A stretch of 14,668 nt of DNA from Candidatus Segatella mututuai (GTDB lineage Bacteria; Bacteroidota; Bacteroidia; Bacteroidales; Bacteroidaceae), in contig DJOI01000072.1 of NCBI GenBank assembly GCA_002439605.1, forward strand, positions 11,938 through 26,605, read 5' to 3'. Numbering within the stretch: position 1 is the stretch's first letter; the number at the start of each line of letters is the position of its first letter. Shown piece by piece: positions 1 through 7,226 of the stretch. A program made the position numbers and the translations under genes. Below the pieces are notes generated by a model, which made no database searches, had not been told where the DNA came from, and saw only the letters and a program-made list of their open reading frames with translations.

Positions 1-213
1 CCTTATGCAGCTCAGATGGCAGCAGAGGATTGCGCTAAGGTCGCTTTCGATTTAGGTCTCCGCAAGGTTAAGGCTTATGTAAAGGGTCCTGGTAATGGAC
101 GTGAGTCTGCTATCCGTGCCGTACACGGAGCTGGTATCGAGGTTACAGAGATTGTTGATGTAACTCCATTACCACATAACGGCTGTCGTCCTCCCAAGCG
201 TCGTCGTGTGTAA
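1..213 (+). CDS. rpsK: 30S ribosomal protein S11, C-terminal part (5' end outside window)
   Basis: The reading frame is open from base 1 and ends with TAA at 211-213, so only the last 70 residues are present. The first visible Met codon, at 16, is internal and not the start. S11 binds 16S rRNA at the platform of the 30S subunit, near the mRNA exit. The visible part carries the S11 C-terminal signature: GPGNGRESAIRA, followed by DVTPLPHNGCRPPKRRR at the extreme C terminus. It sits directly upstream of rpsD, rpoA and rplQ, which is the normal alpha-operon order. Compared with the usual length of about 125-130 residues, roughly the first 55-60 are missing because of the window edge, not because of a mutation. 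Confidence 0.97.
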   Translation, partial: PYAAQMAAEDCAKVAFDLGLRKVKAYVKGPGNGRESAIRAVHGAGIEVTEIVDVTPLPHNGCRPPKRRRV

Positions 214-266
214 TTATCCCGCTTTATTAGTAGCATTATTAAGATACAAACATTTTTTTTGATATT

Positions 267-872
267 ATGGCTAGATATATAGGTCCGAAATCTAAAATTG
301 CGCGTCGTTTTGGTGAACCAATCTTCGGCGCCGACAAAGTTTTGTCCAAGAGAAACTTCCCTCCTGGACAGCATGGCAACAACCGTCGCAGAAAGATGTC
401 TGAGTACGGTGTCATGTTGGCAGAGAAGCAGAAAGCTAAATACACTTATGGTGTATTAGAGCGTCAGTTCCGTAATATGTTTGATAAAGCAGCCAAGGCT
501 GATGGTATTACAGGTGAGGTTCTTCTCCAGAATCTCGAGTGTCGTCTTGACAACGTTGTATACCGTTTGGGTATTGCTCCAACACGTGCCGCTGCACGCC
601 AGTTGGTAGGGCACAAGCACATTGTTGTTGATGGTAAGGTAGTTAACATTCCTTCTTTCGCTGTTAAGCCAGGTATGGTCGTTGGCGTTCGTGAGAAGTC
701 TAAGTCTCTCGAGGTTATCGAGGCCGCTCTTGCTGGTTTCAATCATAGCAAGTATCCATGGATTGAGTGGGATGATAATACAAAGTGTGGTAAGTTCTTG
801 CACAAGCCAGAGCGTGCCGACATCCCAGAGAACATTAAGGAGCAGTTAATCGTTGAGTTGTACTCTAAATAA
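267..872 (+). CDS. rpsD: 30S ribosomal protein S4
   Basis: This gene encodes 201 residues. S4 is a primary 16S rRNA-binding protein that nucleates 30S assembly and contributes to the mRNA entry site. The N terminus (MARYIGPKSKIARRFGEPIFG) and the S4 RNA-binding domain around residues 91-150 (CRLDNVVYRLG, then RAAARQLVGHKHIVVDGKVVN) are typical. No cysteine cluster of the zinc-binding S4 form is visible near the N terminus. The length is normal for the family. The start ATG at 267 follows a 53-base gap after rpsK that contains a T-rich stretch but no convincing terminator, so the two genes are probably cotranscribed. In other bacteria S4 is the translational repressor of this operon. I did not find a leader site for this inside the window. 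Confidence 0.98.
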   Translation: MARYIGPKSKIARRFGEPIFGADKVLSKRNFPPGQHGNNRRRKMSEYGVMLAEKQKAKYTYGVLERQFRNMFDKAAKADGITGEVLLQNLECRLDNVVYRLGIAPTRAAARQLVGHKHIVVDGKVVNIPSFAVKPGMVVGVREKSKSLEVIEAALAGFNHSKYPWIEWDDNTKCGKFLHKPERADIPENIKEQLIVELYSK

Positions 873-884
873 ATCATTACATTA

Positions 885-1880
885 ATGGCGATATTAGCAT
901 TTCAAAAACCTGAAAAAGTAGTAATGCTGGAGGCTGATGATAAGTTCGGAAAGTTTGAATTCCGTCCTTTGGAGCCTGGCTTTGGTGTTACCATTGGCAA
1001 CGCTTTGCGCCGCATTCTCCTTTCATCTTTAGAGGGTTATGCGATTAATACCATCCGTATAGCTGGTGTTGAGCATGAGTTCTCTTCAGTACCTGGTGTA
1101 AAGGAAGATGTTACCAACATTATCTTGAATCTCAAGCAAGTTCGATTCAAGCAAGTAGTAGAAGAATTCGAGAATGAGAAAGTTAGTATCACCGTAGAGA
1201 ATTCTACAGAATTCAAAGCTGGTGATATCGGTAAGTATCTGACTGGATTTGAAGTGTTAAACCCTGATTTGGTGATTTGTCATTTAGATGCCAAAGCTTC
1301 GATGCAGATAGATTTGACAATTAACAAGGGACGTGGTTATGTTCCTGCTGATGAGAATCGAGAATTCTGTACTGACGTAAACGTTCTCCCAATTGATTCC
1401 ATCTACACCCCGATTCGTAATGTAAAGTACGCAGTAGAGCCATATCGTGTAGAGCAAAAGACCGATTATGACAAACTTGTACTTGAGGTTACTACTGATG
1501 GTTCCATTAGTCCAAAGGATGCTCTTAAAGAGGCTGCGAAGATTCTTATTTATCACTTTATGCTTTTCTCAGATGAGAAAATTACTCTTGAGAACCCTGA
1601 TCAAGAGGGCAACGAAGAGTTTGATGAGGAAGTTCTTCATATGCGACAGTTGCTTAAGACTCGTCTCGTAGACATGAACTTGAGTGTTCGTGCTCTCAAC
1701 TGCTTGAAGGCAGCTGATGTCGAGACTCTTGGCGACTTGGTACAGTACAACAAAACAGACCTTTTAAAGTTCCGTAATTTTGGTAAGAAATCGCTTTCAG
1801 AGCTTGATGATTTGCTCGAGAGTCTGAATCTGTCTTTTGGAACTGATATTTCAAAGTATAAATTAGACAAAGATGCTTAA
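885..1880 (+). CDS. rpoA: DNA-directed RNA polymerase subunit alpha
   Basis: This gene encodes 331 residues, close to the normal length. The N-terminal domain (about 20-235) dimerises and scaffolds beta and beta'. It contains the conserved segment FEFRPLEPGFGVTIGNALRRILLSS written in parts at residues 24-48. The C-terminal domain (about 255-318) binds promoter UP elements and activators. The motif SVRALNCLKAADVETLGDL includes Arg269, equivalent to E. coli Arg265, and NFGKKSL follows at 298-304. An acidic linker (about 237-250, rich in Glu and Asp) joins the domains. The start is 12 bases after the rpsD stop, indicating cotranscription. Nothing in the sequence looks abnormal. Confidence 0.98.
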   Translation: MAILAFQKPEKVVMLEADDKFGKFEFRPLEPGFGVTIGNALRRILLSSLEGYAINTIRIAGVEHEFSSVPGVKEDVTNIILNLKQVRFKQVVEEFENEKVSITVENSTEFKAGDIGKYLTGFEVLNPDLVICHLDAKASMQIDLTINKGRGYVPADENREFCTDVNVLPIDSIYTPIRNVKYAVEPYRVEQKTDYDKLVLEVTTDGSISPKDALKEAAKILIYHFMLFSDEKITLENPDQEGNEEFDEEVLHMRQLLKTRLVDMNLSVRALNCLKAADVETLGDLVQYNKTDLLKFRNFGKKSLSELDDLLESLNLSFGTDISKYKLDKDA

Positions 1881-1909
1881 GGCATCCTGTCCAAAAAGAG
1901 AAAATTAAA

Positions 1910-2422
1910 ATGAGGCATAATAAAAAATTCAACCATTTAGGTCGTACTGCTTCTCATCGTAATGCGATGTTGGCCAATATGGCTACATCCCTTATCTTGA
2001 GCGAGCACAAAAGAATCACTACGACCCTTGCAAAGGCTAAGGCTCTTAAGAAGTATGTTGAGCCTTTGATCACTCGTTCAAAGAACGATACTACAACTTC
2101 ACGTCGTGTTGTTTTCCGCTATCTCCAGAACAAGTATGCTGTTAAGGCTCTCTTCGGAGAGGTGGCAGAGAAAGTCGCTAACCGACCAGGTGGCTACACT
2201 CGCGTAATCAAGTTGGGTACTCGTCAGGGCGATGCTGCAGAAATTGCTTTCATCGAGCTCGTGGACTTTGATGACAACATGGCAAAGACTCCTAAGGCTG
2301 CCGCTAAGAAGACTCGTCGTAGCCGTAAGGCTAAGGCTGAGGAGGCTCCTAAAGCAGAGGAAGCTCCTAAAGCAGAGGTTGCTGCTGAGGCAAGTGCAGA
2401 GGAAGCTCCTAAGGCTGAATAA
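1910..2422 (+). CDS. rplQ: 50S ribosomal protein L17 with Ala/Lys/Glu-rich C-terminal tail
   Basis: This gene encodes 170 residues. The L17 core (about 1-125) starts MRHNKKFNHLGRTASHRNAM and includes the typical segments ATSLILSEHKRITTTLAKAK and NRPGGYTRVIKLG. L17 lies near the peptide exit tunnel of the 50S subunit. After the core, about 45 extra residues form a low-complexity tail: first basic (KTPKAAAKKTRRSRKAKA), then acidic with the hexamer EEAPKA repeated. Longer L17 proteins with such tails are common in Bacteroidetes as far as I know; E. coli L17 lacks one. The start is 29 bases after rpoA, and no Shine-Dalgarno is evident (AAAATTAAA precedes the ATG). It is the last gene of the operon, followed by a strong terminator. 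Confidence 0.97.
   Translation: MRHNKKFNHLGRTASHRNAMLANMATSLILSEHKRITTTLAKAKALKKYVEPLITRSKNDTTTSRRVVFRYLQNKYAVKALFGEVAEKVANRPGGYTRVIKLGTRQGDAAEIAFIELVDFDDNMAKTPKAAAKKTRRSRKAKAEEAPKAEEAPKAEVAAEASAEEAPKAE
2339..2416 (+). repeat. 18-base in-frame repeats encoding EEAPKA in the rplQ tail
   Basis: Copies of an 18-base unit, about GAGGAAGCTCCTAAAGCA, lie at 2339-2356 and 2357-2374. A third copy at 2399-2416 differs at two third-codon positions. A diverged stretch rich in Ala and Glu (2375-2398) separates copies two and three. The unit keeps frame, so changes in copy number would lengthen or shorten the L17 tail without disrupting the core. Confidence 0.85.
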
Positions 2423-2441
2423 ATTTCGAATCTCAAATATT

Positions 2442-2477
2442 AAGTGCTTTCATCTTTGTGGTGAAAGCACTTTTTTT
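2442..2477 (+). terminator. Intrinsic terminator of the rpsK-rpoA-rplQ operon
   Basis: A perfect 9-base-pair stem, GTGCTTTCA (2444-2452) with TGAAAGCAC (2462-2470), is extendable by two A-T pairs. It has a nine-base loop and is followed at once by a run of seven T (2471-2477). It begins 20 bases after the rplQ stop and closes the ribosomal operon. Confidence 0.95.
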
Positions 2478-2480
2478 GTT

Positions 2481-2509
2481 TTAGGGATTCCCCTATGCCA
2501 TTTTAGGGA
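2481..2509. repeat. TTAGGGA direct repeat with intervening CCCTA
   Basis: TTAGGGA occurs at 2481-2487 and again at 2503-2509, 22 bases apart (about two helical turns). CCCTA at 2491-2495 is complementary to TAGGG in either copy, so two alternative small hairpins are possible. The element lies between the upstream terminator and the -33 box of the lipoprotein promoter, where an activator or repressor could bind. Its function is unknown; it may be chance. Confidence 0.4.
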
Positions 2510-2516
2510 AATATGA

Positions 2517-2548
2517 TTTGGTAGTTACTCGAAAAATATCTATCTTTG
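2517..2548 (+). promoter_or_regulatory. Bacteroidetes-type promoter for the lipoprotein gene
   Basis: TTTG (2517-2520), exactly 20 bases, then TATCTTTG (2541-2548) matches the Bacteroides primary sigma consensus TTTG / TAnnTTTG. Transcription would begin a few bases after 2548, giving a leader of roughly 20 bases before the ATG at 2573. Confidence 0.85.
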
Positions 2549-2572
2549 CAAAGTTTTCTAAAGATATTGAAT

Positions 2573-3424
2573 ATGAAAAAGATATTAGTTTTATTTTTGG
2601 GCTCTTCTTTGATGTTGAGTAGCTGTGATACATACACGGGTAGTGGTGCTTATGTTGGAGGATCGTTTGGCTCTATTTTGGGTTCTGCCATTGGTGGCTT
2701 GAGTGGTGGTCCTCATGGTTCTGATGTGGGAACCATCATTGGTATGGCTGGGGGCGCAGCGGTAGGTGCTATCATCGGCAGTCAGGCAGATCAACGCCAA
2801 CAGCAAGAGATTGACCAATACCAAAGGGATAGAGCTAATCGCATTTCACGGCGATCTTCTTCCTCGGTCTCTTGCAACGAGGCTCACCAGTCGTTGCCTA
2901 ATGAATCGCAACCTATTCCTAACAATGACACAGCAGTTTTCGATTCAACAAATAGTGGCGATGACCGCCTTTATGATTTCAATGGCAAGGACTATGTAGG
3001 TAATTATAGCGCTCAGCAACCAACAACGAGTATGCCAAGTGCTACCGTTGAAGAGTTGGGTGCTACCTTGTCTTATTCTCCATCATTAGAGATTGTTAAT
3101 GCTCGGTTTGTTGATGACAACGAAGATGGCACTCTCAATAGAAATGAAACGTGTAAGATAATCTTTGAGATAATGAATCGTGGTACAGATGTTGTTTATG
3201 ATGTAGTGCCCAGCGTGGTAGAGACTACAGGCAATAAGCATATCTTTATTTCGCCAAGTATACATATTGAAAAGATAGCCCCTGGACGTGGTGTCCGTTA
3301 TACGGCAATGGTCAAGGCAGATAACCGATTGAAAGATGGAACAGTCCGCTTCCTGGTATCTGTGATACATGAAGGAAAGTCCATTTCGAAGGTAAATGAA
3401 TTTAACATCCCAACTTGTAGATAG
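2573..3424 (+). CDS. Lipoprotein with glycine-zipper segment and C-terminal CARDB-like domain
   Basis: This gene encodes 283 residues from ATG 2573. A longer reading from TTG 2546 would start inside the promoter box and is rejected. Residues 1-18 form a lipoprotein signal peptide ending in the lipobox LSSC, with Cys18 as the lipidation site, so the protein should be anchored in an envelope membrane, probably the outer one. Residues 23-70 are a glycine-zipper-like stretch with small residues at regular spacing (GSILGSAIGGLSGG, then GMAGGAAVGAIIGS). It could insert into or lie along a membrane. A Gln-rich, then Ser/Asn-rich low-complexity linker follows (about 71-165). Residues 170-283 look beta-rich, with DDNEDGTLNRNE, a pattern seen in CARDB/Ig-like domains. 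The specific function is unknown. It is a single-gene unit between a terminator and a convergent rlpA. Confidence 0.85.
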   Translation: MKKILVLFLGSSLMLSSCDTYTGSGAYVGGSFGSILGSAIGGLSGGPHGSDVGTIIGMAGGAAVGAIIGSQADQRQQQEIDQYQRDRANRISRRSSSSVSCNEAHQSLPNESQPIPNNDTAVFDSTNSGDDRLYDFNGKDYVGNYSAQQPTTSMPSATVEELGATLSYSPSLEIVNARFVDDNEDGTLNRNETCKIIFEIMNRGTDVVYDVVPSVVETTGNKHIFISPSIHIEKIAPGRGVRYTAMVKADNRLKDGTVRFLVSVIHEGKSISKVNEFNIPTCR

Positions 3425-3501
3425 TGGGGGATGCCAGGGAGTTCTTTACTACGGGCTTTGTATAGAGTGAATCGAAATTTAGAGGGGCATTATACGTTAG
3501 T

Positions 3502-4047
3502 TTAATGTTCCTTTTCTTTTTTGTGAGTAGTGGTGTTTTTTCGCTCTTTACTATCTTTGTAGTCTTTTCGTTTGTTGGTCTCTTTAGCTTTTTGCCAATG
3601 AGGTTTCATGTTATAGTCAGACTCAGCCACCTCGAAGTCGATGGTGGGAAGTTTCTCATCCTCGGGGCGGAAAGGTATCTGGGGCTCGAGCAGCTCAACC
3701 TTGACTGAAGCCACGCCCTGGGCCAGCATGCCTATCTCCTTGGCAGCCGCCCACGACAGGTCGATGATTCTTCCACGTCTAAAAGGTCCCCTGTCGATTA
3801 CCTTCACAACCACACTCTTGTTGTTGCCCAGATTGGTTACCTTTAAGTGAGTGCCGAAGGGATAGAAACGATGGGCGCACGTCAGGCTGTCGTGATGAAG
3901 CCTTTGACCGCTTGCAGTTCTTGCTCCTGTAGCCCTTTTAGAGTAGTAGGAAGCTTTTCCATGCTGTTTTTTCTGTGCCCAACATGCCGTAAGGCAGAGA
4001 AAAGCGAGCAAAGTTATCAGTAATCTTTTAAGAGTTATTCGATTCAT
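3502..4047 (-). CDS. rlpA: RlpA-like double-psi beta-barrel protein (septal ring/peptidoglycan lytic transglycosylase family)
   Basis: This gene encodes 181 residues. RlpA proteins are envelope proteins; in Pseudomonas they cleave glycan strands lacking stem peptides. Residues 1-22 form a signal peptide with a possible lipobox LTAC (Cys22), so it is probably a lipoprotein; cleavage by signal peptidase I after WAQ is an alternative. The double-psi beta-barrel spans about 29-118: GKASYYSKRATGARTASGQ, AHRFYPFGTHLKVTNL, KVIDRGPFRRGRIIDLS. His59 and Asp85 match the conserved pair regarded as catalytic in RlpA. The SPOR domain found in many RlpA proteins is absent. Instead the C terminus (about 148-181) is a highly charged Lys/Glu/His-rich tail. 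The gene converges on the lipoprotein gene across a 77-base gap without a clear terminator. Confidence 0.9.
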   Translation of the reverse strand: MNRITLKRLLITLLAFLCLTACWAQKKQHGKASYYSKRATGARTASGQRLHHDSLTCAHRFYPFGTHLKVTNLGNNKSVVVKVIDRGPFRRGRIIDLSWAAAKEIGMLAQGVASVKVELLEPQIPFRPEDEKLPTIDFEVAESDYNMKPHWQKAKETNKRKDYKDSKERKNTTTHKKEKEH

Positions 4048-4077
4048 TTTCGGGGAGTTTTGGATACATTATTTCTG

Positions 4078-4110
4078 CAAAAATAATAAAATATGTTGAA
4101 AGTTACAAGA
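4078..4110 (-). promoter_or_regulatory. Promoter of the rlpA-like gene
   Basis: On the - strand, TCTTG (4110-4106), 20 bases, then TATTTTTG (4085-4078) fits the Bacteroidetes promoter pattern. The -7 box ends 30 bases before the rlpA ATG. It is divergent from the promoter of the receiver/ATP-binding gene, with the two -7 boxes about 42 bases apart. Confidence 0.7.
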
Positions 4111-4127
4111 AAATATTAGAAAAACAG

Positions 4128-4135
4128 TATCTTTG
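4128..4135 (+). promoter_or_regulatory. -7 promoter box TATCTTTG upstream of the receiver/ATP-binding gene
   Basis: TATCTTTG is a perfect TAnnTTTG box and is identical to the box of the lipoprotein promoter. At the expected distance upstream I see only TTAC (4104-4106 region), so the -33 element is weak or absent. The box ends one base before the ATG at 4137, so transcription should start inside or after that codon. This matters for the start-codon choice. Confidence 0.7.
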
Positions 4136-4154
4136 CATGAGTAAAGTCAAAGAA

Positions 4155-7100
4155 ATGGAGAATAATGTACCCCAAGAGTGGAATAAATTTTATTTAAAAG
4201 ATGTGTCGTTCGTCAACCTGATGATGCGCCGCATTTATAACGTGTTGATTGTGGCCAATCCTTATGATGCCTTTATGCTCGAGGATGATGGTCGTATAGA
4301 AGAAAAGATTTATAATGAGTATATGGAACTTGGTCTTCGTTATCCGCCAACCTTTACTCAGGTTTCTACAACAGAAGAAGCTTCAGAAATACTACGTTCC
4401 ACCGTTGTTGACTTAGTTATCTGTATGCCTGGTAATGCAGACAATGATGCTTTCGATGTGGCACGAGACATCAAGAGCAGGTTCCCCAACATTCATTGTG
4501 TGGTGCTTACTCCCTTTTCTCATGGCATCACCAAACGTATGCAGAACGAAGACTTGAGTATCTTCGATTATGTGTTTTGCTGGTTGGGAAACACCAACCT
4601 CATTCTCTCCGTCATCAAGTTGATAGAGGACAAGATGAATCTGGAGCACGACATCCAGGAAGCAGGTGTACAGATGATACTCCTTGTGGAAGACTCCATC
4701 CGTTTTTACAGTTCCATTTTGCCAAATCTATATAATTATATATTGGAACAGAGCAAAAACTTCTCCAAGGAGGCATTGAACCGTCATGCCGCCACTCTGC
4801 GTATGCGTGGCCGTCCCAAAGTAGTTTTGGCTCGTACCTACGAGGAAGCACAGATGCTCTATGACAAGTATTCCAACAACACCCTTGGCGTCATCAGCGA
4901 TGCCCGTTTCCCGTTGAAGAGTGCCGCTAAGGTCTTTGGCGATAAGGTGGAAACAGAGGACAAGCCCAAGCATCGTACCGATACTTTCGGACGTGAGAAG
5001 TGTCCTGATGCAGGCTTGCGCCTCTTCCGTTATATTCGTCAGCATGACCCTTTTGTTCCTTTGATTCTTGAAAGCTCAGAAAGTGACAATCGTGCCAGGG
5101 CAGAGGCAGAAGGATTTCGTTTTGTAGACAAAAATTCCAAGAAGATGAGTGTGGATCTCCGACATTTGATGGAGGAGCACATGGGCTTTGGCGACTTTAT
5201 CTTCCGCGATCCAAAGACCCATGAGGAGGTGATGCGCATACATAGTTTGAAGGAGTTGCAAGATAACATCTTTGATATTCCTAATGACTCGATGCTTTAT
5301 CATATCAGTCGCAACCACATGAGCCGTTGGCTTTGCGCCCGTGCCATTTTCCCTGTGTCTGCATTTCTAAAGCATGTTACTTGGGAGAAGCTTCAGGATG
5401 TGGATGCCCATCGCCAAATCATTTTTGATGCGATAGTGCAGTATCGCCACATGAAAAATATAGGTGTTGTTGCGGTCTTCGACAGGATGAAATTTGATAA
5501 GTACGCCCATTTCGCCCGCATTGGCGACGGTTCGTTGGGTGGAAAGGGAAGAGGCTTGGCTTTCCTCGACAATGTCATCAAGCGTCATCCGGAGTTCAAT
5601 CAATATGAGAATGCAACCGTGCAGATTCCTAAGACTGTAGTGCTTTGTACGGATATTTTTGATGAATTCATGGAGACCAATAATCTTTATCCGATAGCGT
5701 TGAGCGATGCTGGCGACGATGAGATATTGAAGCATTTTCTCAAGGCTCAGTTGCCGGATTCATTGATCGCAGACTTTTTCACTTTCTTTGAGGCAACGAA
5801 GAGTCCGATAGCCGTTCGTTCCAGTTCGCTTTTGGAGGATGCCCATTACCAGCCGTTTGCTGGTATTTATTCTACTTACATGATTCCTTATTTTGAGGAC
5901 AAGTACCAAATGCTTCAGATGTTGGCTTGTGCCATCAAGGGCGTCTATGCCTCCGTGTTCTACCGCGACTCCAAGGCTTATATGACAGCCACCAGCAATG
6001 TCATCGACCAAGAAAAAATGGCGGTTATCTTGCAGCAAGTGGTAGGCAAGGACTATGGCACCCGATTCTATCCGAACTTGAGTGGCGTGCTCCGTTCGAT
6101 CAACTATTATCCGATAGGGGATGAGACGGCAGAGGAGGGTATTGCCAGCTTGGCGTTAGGATTGGGTAAGTACATCGTGGATGGGGGACAAACTTTGCGT
6201 GTCTGTCCTTATCATCCTAATCAGGTGCTTCAAACTTCAGAATTGGAAAAAGCCTTGAGCGAAACACAGACCCAGTTTTATGCCCTCGACATGAAACATA
6301 TAGTCGAGGACTTCAAGGTGGATGATGGCTTTAATATTCTCAAGGTAAGAGTGAAGGATGCGGTGGAAGACCAATCGCTCGACTATATCGCCTCTACTTT
6401 CGACCCTTACGACCAAGTTCTCAATGATGGTGTTTATGAGACGGGGCGCAAGGTGATTACCTTTAACAGTGTGCTTCAGCATGGCGTGGTTCCTTTGCCA
6501 GAGATATTGCAAATGTCGATGAAGTTTGGTTCTGAGGCGATGCGTCGCCCAGTGGAAATCGAGTTTGCTTGTAACATCAATGCCGACAAGACCTGCGAAT
6601 TCTATCTCCTTCAGATTCGTCCTATCGTGGATGCCAAGGAAATGCTTGACGAGGATGTGAAGGCGATACCGGATGGTGACTGTCTCTTACGTTCGCACAA
6701 CTCGCTTGGCCATGGCATCAGCGAGGACGTGGTGGATGTGGTCTATGTGAAATACGACGACAATTTCTCGGCGATGAACAACTATTATGTAGCCGATGAC
6801 ATCGAGCGCATCAACCGAAAGTTTTTGGCTGAAGGCAAAAGCTATGTGTTGATAGGGCCAGGTCGCTGGGGCTCCAGCGACCATTATCTCGGTGTGCCAG
6901 TCAAGTGGCCTCATATCAGTGCGGCACGTGTCATCGTAGAGGTGGCGTTGAAGAATTACAATATCGACCCAAGCCAGGGCACCCACTTCTTCCAAAACCT
7001 CACCTCTTTCGGCGTGGGCTATTTCACGATAGACACCAATGTGGAGAACGGGGGCTTCGTGAACAAGGAGTTTTTGGATGCGATGCCTGCCGTGGAAGAA

Positions 7101-7196
7101 ACCAAATATGTGCGCCACGTTCGCTTTGACCATCCGATGAGGATACTCATGGATGGGAAGAAGCAGGAGAGTGCAGTGTTGCTGCCAAATAAATAG
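4155..7196 (+). CDS. Receiver-like/PEP-synthase-type ATP-binding domain protein
   Basis: The longest reading starts at ATG 4137 (1019 residues; numbering here follows it). That ATG abuts the -7 box, so Met7 (ATG 4155) is the likelier start. Residues about 34-165 resemble a response-regulator receiver but lack the phospho-acceptor Asp (DLVICMPG, with Met97 at or near that place). Residues about 179-348 look like a second receiver with the expected acidic pair Glu185-Asp186, Asp255 (GVISDARFP), Ser313/314 and Lys332. Residues about 460-835 form a PPDK_N/PEP-synthase ATP-binding domain: GGKGRGLAFL (468-477), AVRSSSLLEDA (559-569), FAGIYSTY, and QIRPIVDAKE at its end. A conserved-looking C-terminal part has GPGRWGSSDHYLG (908-920). 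The phosphohistidine swivel domain and PEP/pyruvate barrel of PEP synthase and PPDK are missing. I infer a regulatory phosphotransferase or ATP-dependent sensor, not a gluconeogenic enzyme. It is followed 30 bases later by a MutS-like gene, probably in the same operon. Confidence 0.85.
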   Translation: MENNVPQEWNKFYLKDVSFVNLMMRRIYNVLIVANPYDAFMLEDDGRIEEKIYNEYMELGLRYPPTFTQVSTTEEASEILRSTVVDLVICMPGNADNDAFDVARDIKSRFPNIHCVVLTPFSHGITKRMQNEDLSIFDYVFCWLGNTNLILSVIKLIEDKMNLEHDIQEAGVQMILLVEDSIRFYSSILPNLYNYILEQSKNFSKEALNRHAATLRMRGRPKVVLARTYEEAQMLYDKYSNNTLGVISDARFPLKSAAKVFGDKVETEDKPKHRTDTFGREKCPDAGLRLFRYIRQHDPFVPLILESSESDNRARAEAEGFRFVDKNSKKMSVDLRHLMEEHMGFGDFIFRDPKTHEEVMRIHSLKELQDNIFDIPNDSMLYHISRNHMSRWLCARAIFPVSAFLKHVTWEKLQDVDAHRQIIFDAIVQYRHMKNIGVVAVFDRMKFDKYAHFARIGDGSLGGKGRGLAFLDNVIKRHPEFNQYENATVQIPKTVVLCTDIFDEFMETNNLYPIALSDAGDDEILKHFLKAQLPDSLIADFFTFFEATKSPIAVRSSSLLEDAHYQPFAGIYSTYMIPYFEDKYQMLQMLACAIKGVYASVFYRDSKAYMTATSNVIDQEKMAVILQQVVGKDYGTRFYPNLSGVLRSINYYPIGDETAEEGIASLALGLGKYIVDGGQTLRVCPYHPNQVLQTSELEKALSETQTQFYALDMKHIVEDFKVDDGFNILKVRVKDAVEDQSLDYIASTFDPYDQVLNDGVYETGRKVITFNSVLQHGVVPLPEILQMSMKFGSEAMRRPVEIEFACNINADKTCEFYLLQIRPIVDAKEMLDEDVKAIPDGDCLLRSHNSLGHGISEDVVDVVYVKYDDNFSAMNNYYVADDIERINRKFLAEGKSYVLIGPGRWGSSDHYLGVPVKWPHISAARVIVEVALKNYNIDPSQGTHFFQNLTSFGVGYFTIDTNVENGGFVNKEFLDAMPAVEETKYVRHVRFDHPMRILMDGKKQESAVLLPNK

Positions 7197-7226
7197 ATTG
7201 CTAATCATATAAATAAGTACTTGAAA

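Noticed and set aside
2546..2572. Nine-residue N-terminal extension of the lipoprotein from TTG 2546
   Set aside because: The TTG is inside the TATCTTTG promoter box, and the extension would spoil the lipoprotein signal peptide that starts at ATG 2573.
3425..3501. Terminator between the lipoprotein gene and rlpA
   Set aside because: I looked for a hairpin with a T run on either strand in this convergent gap and found none convincing.
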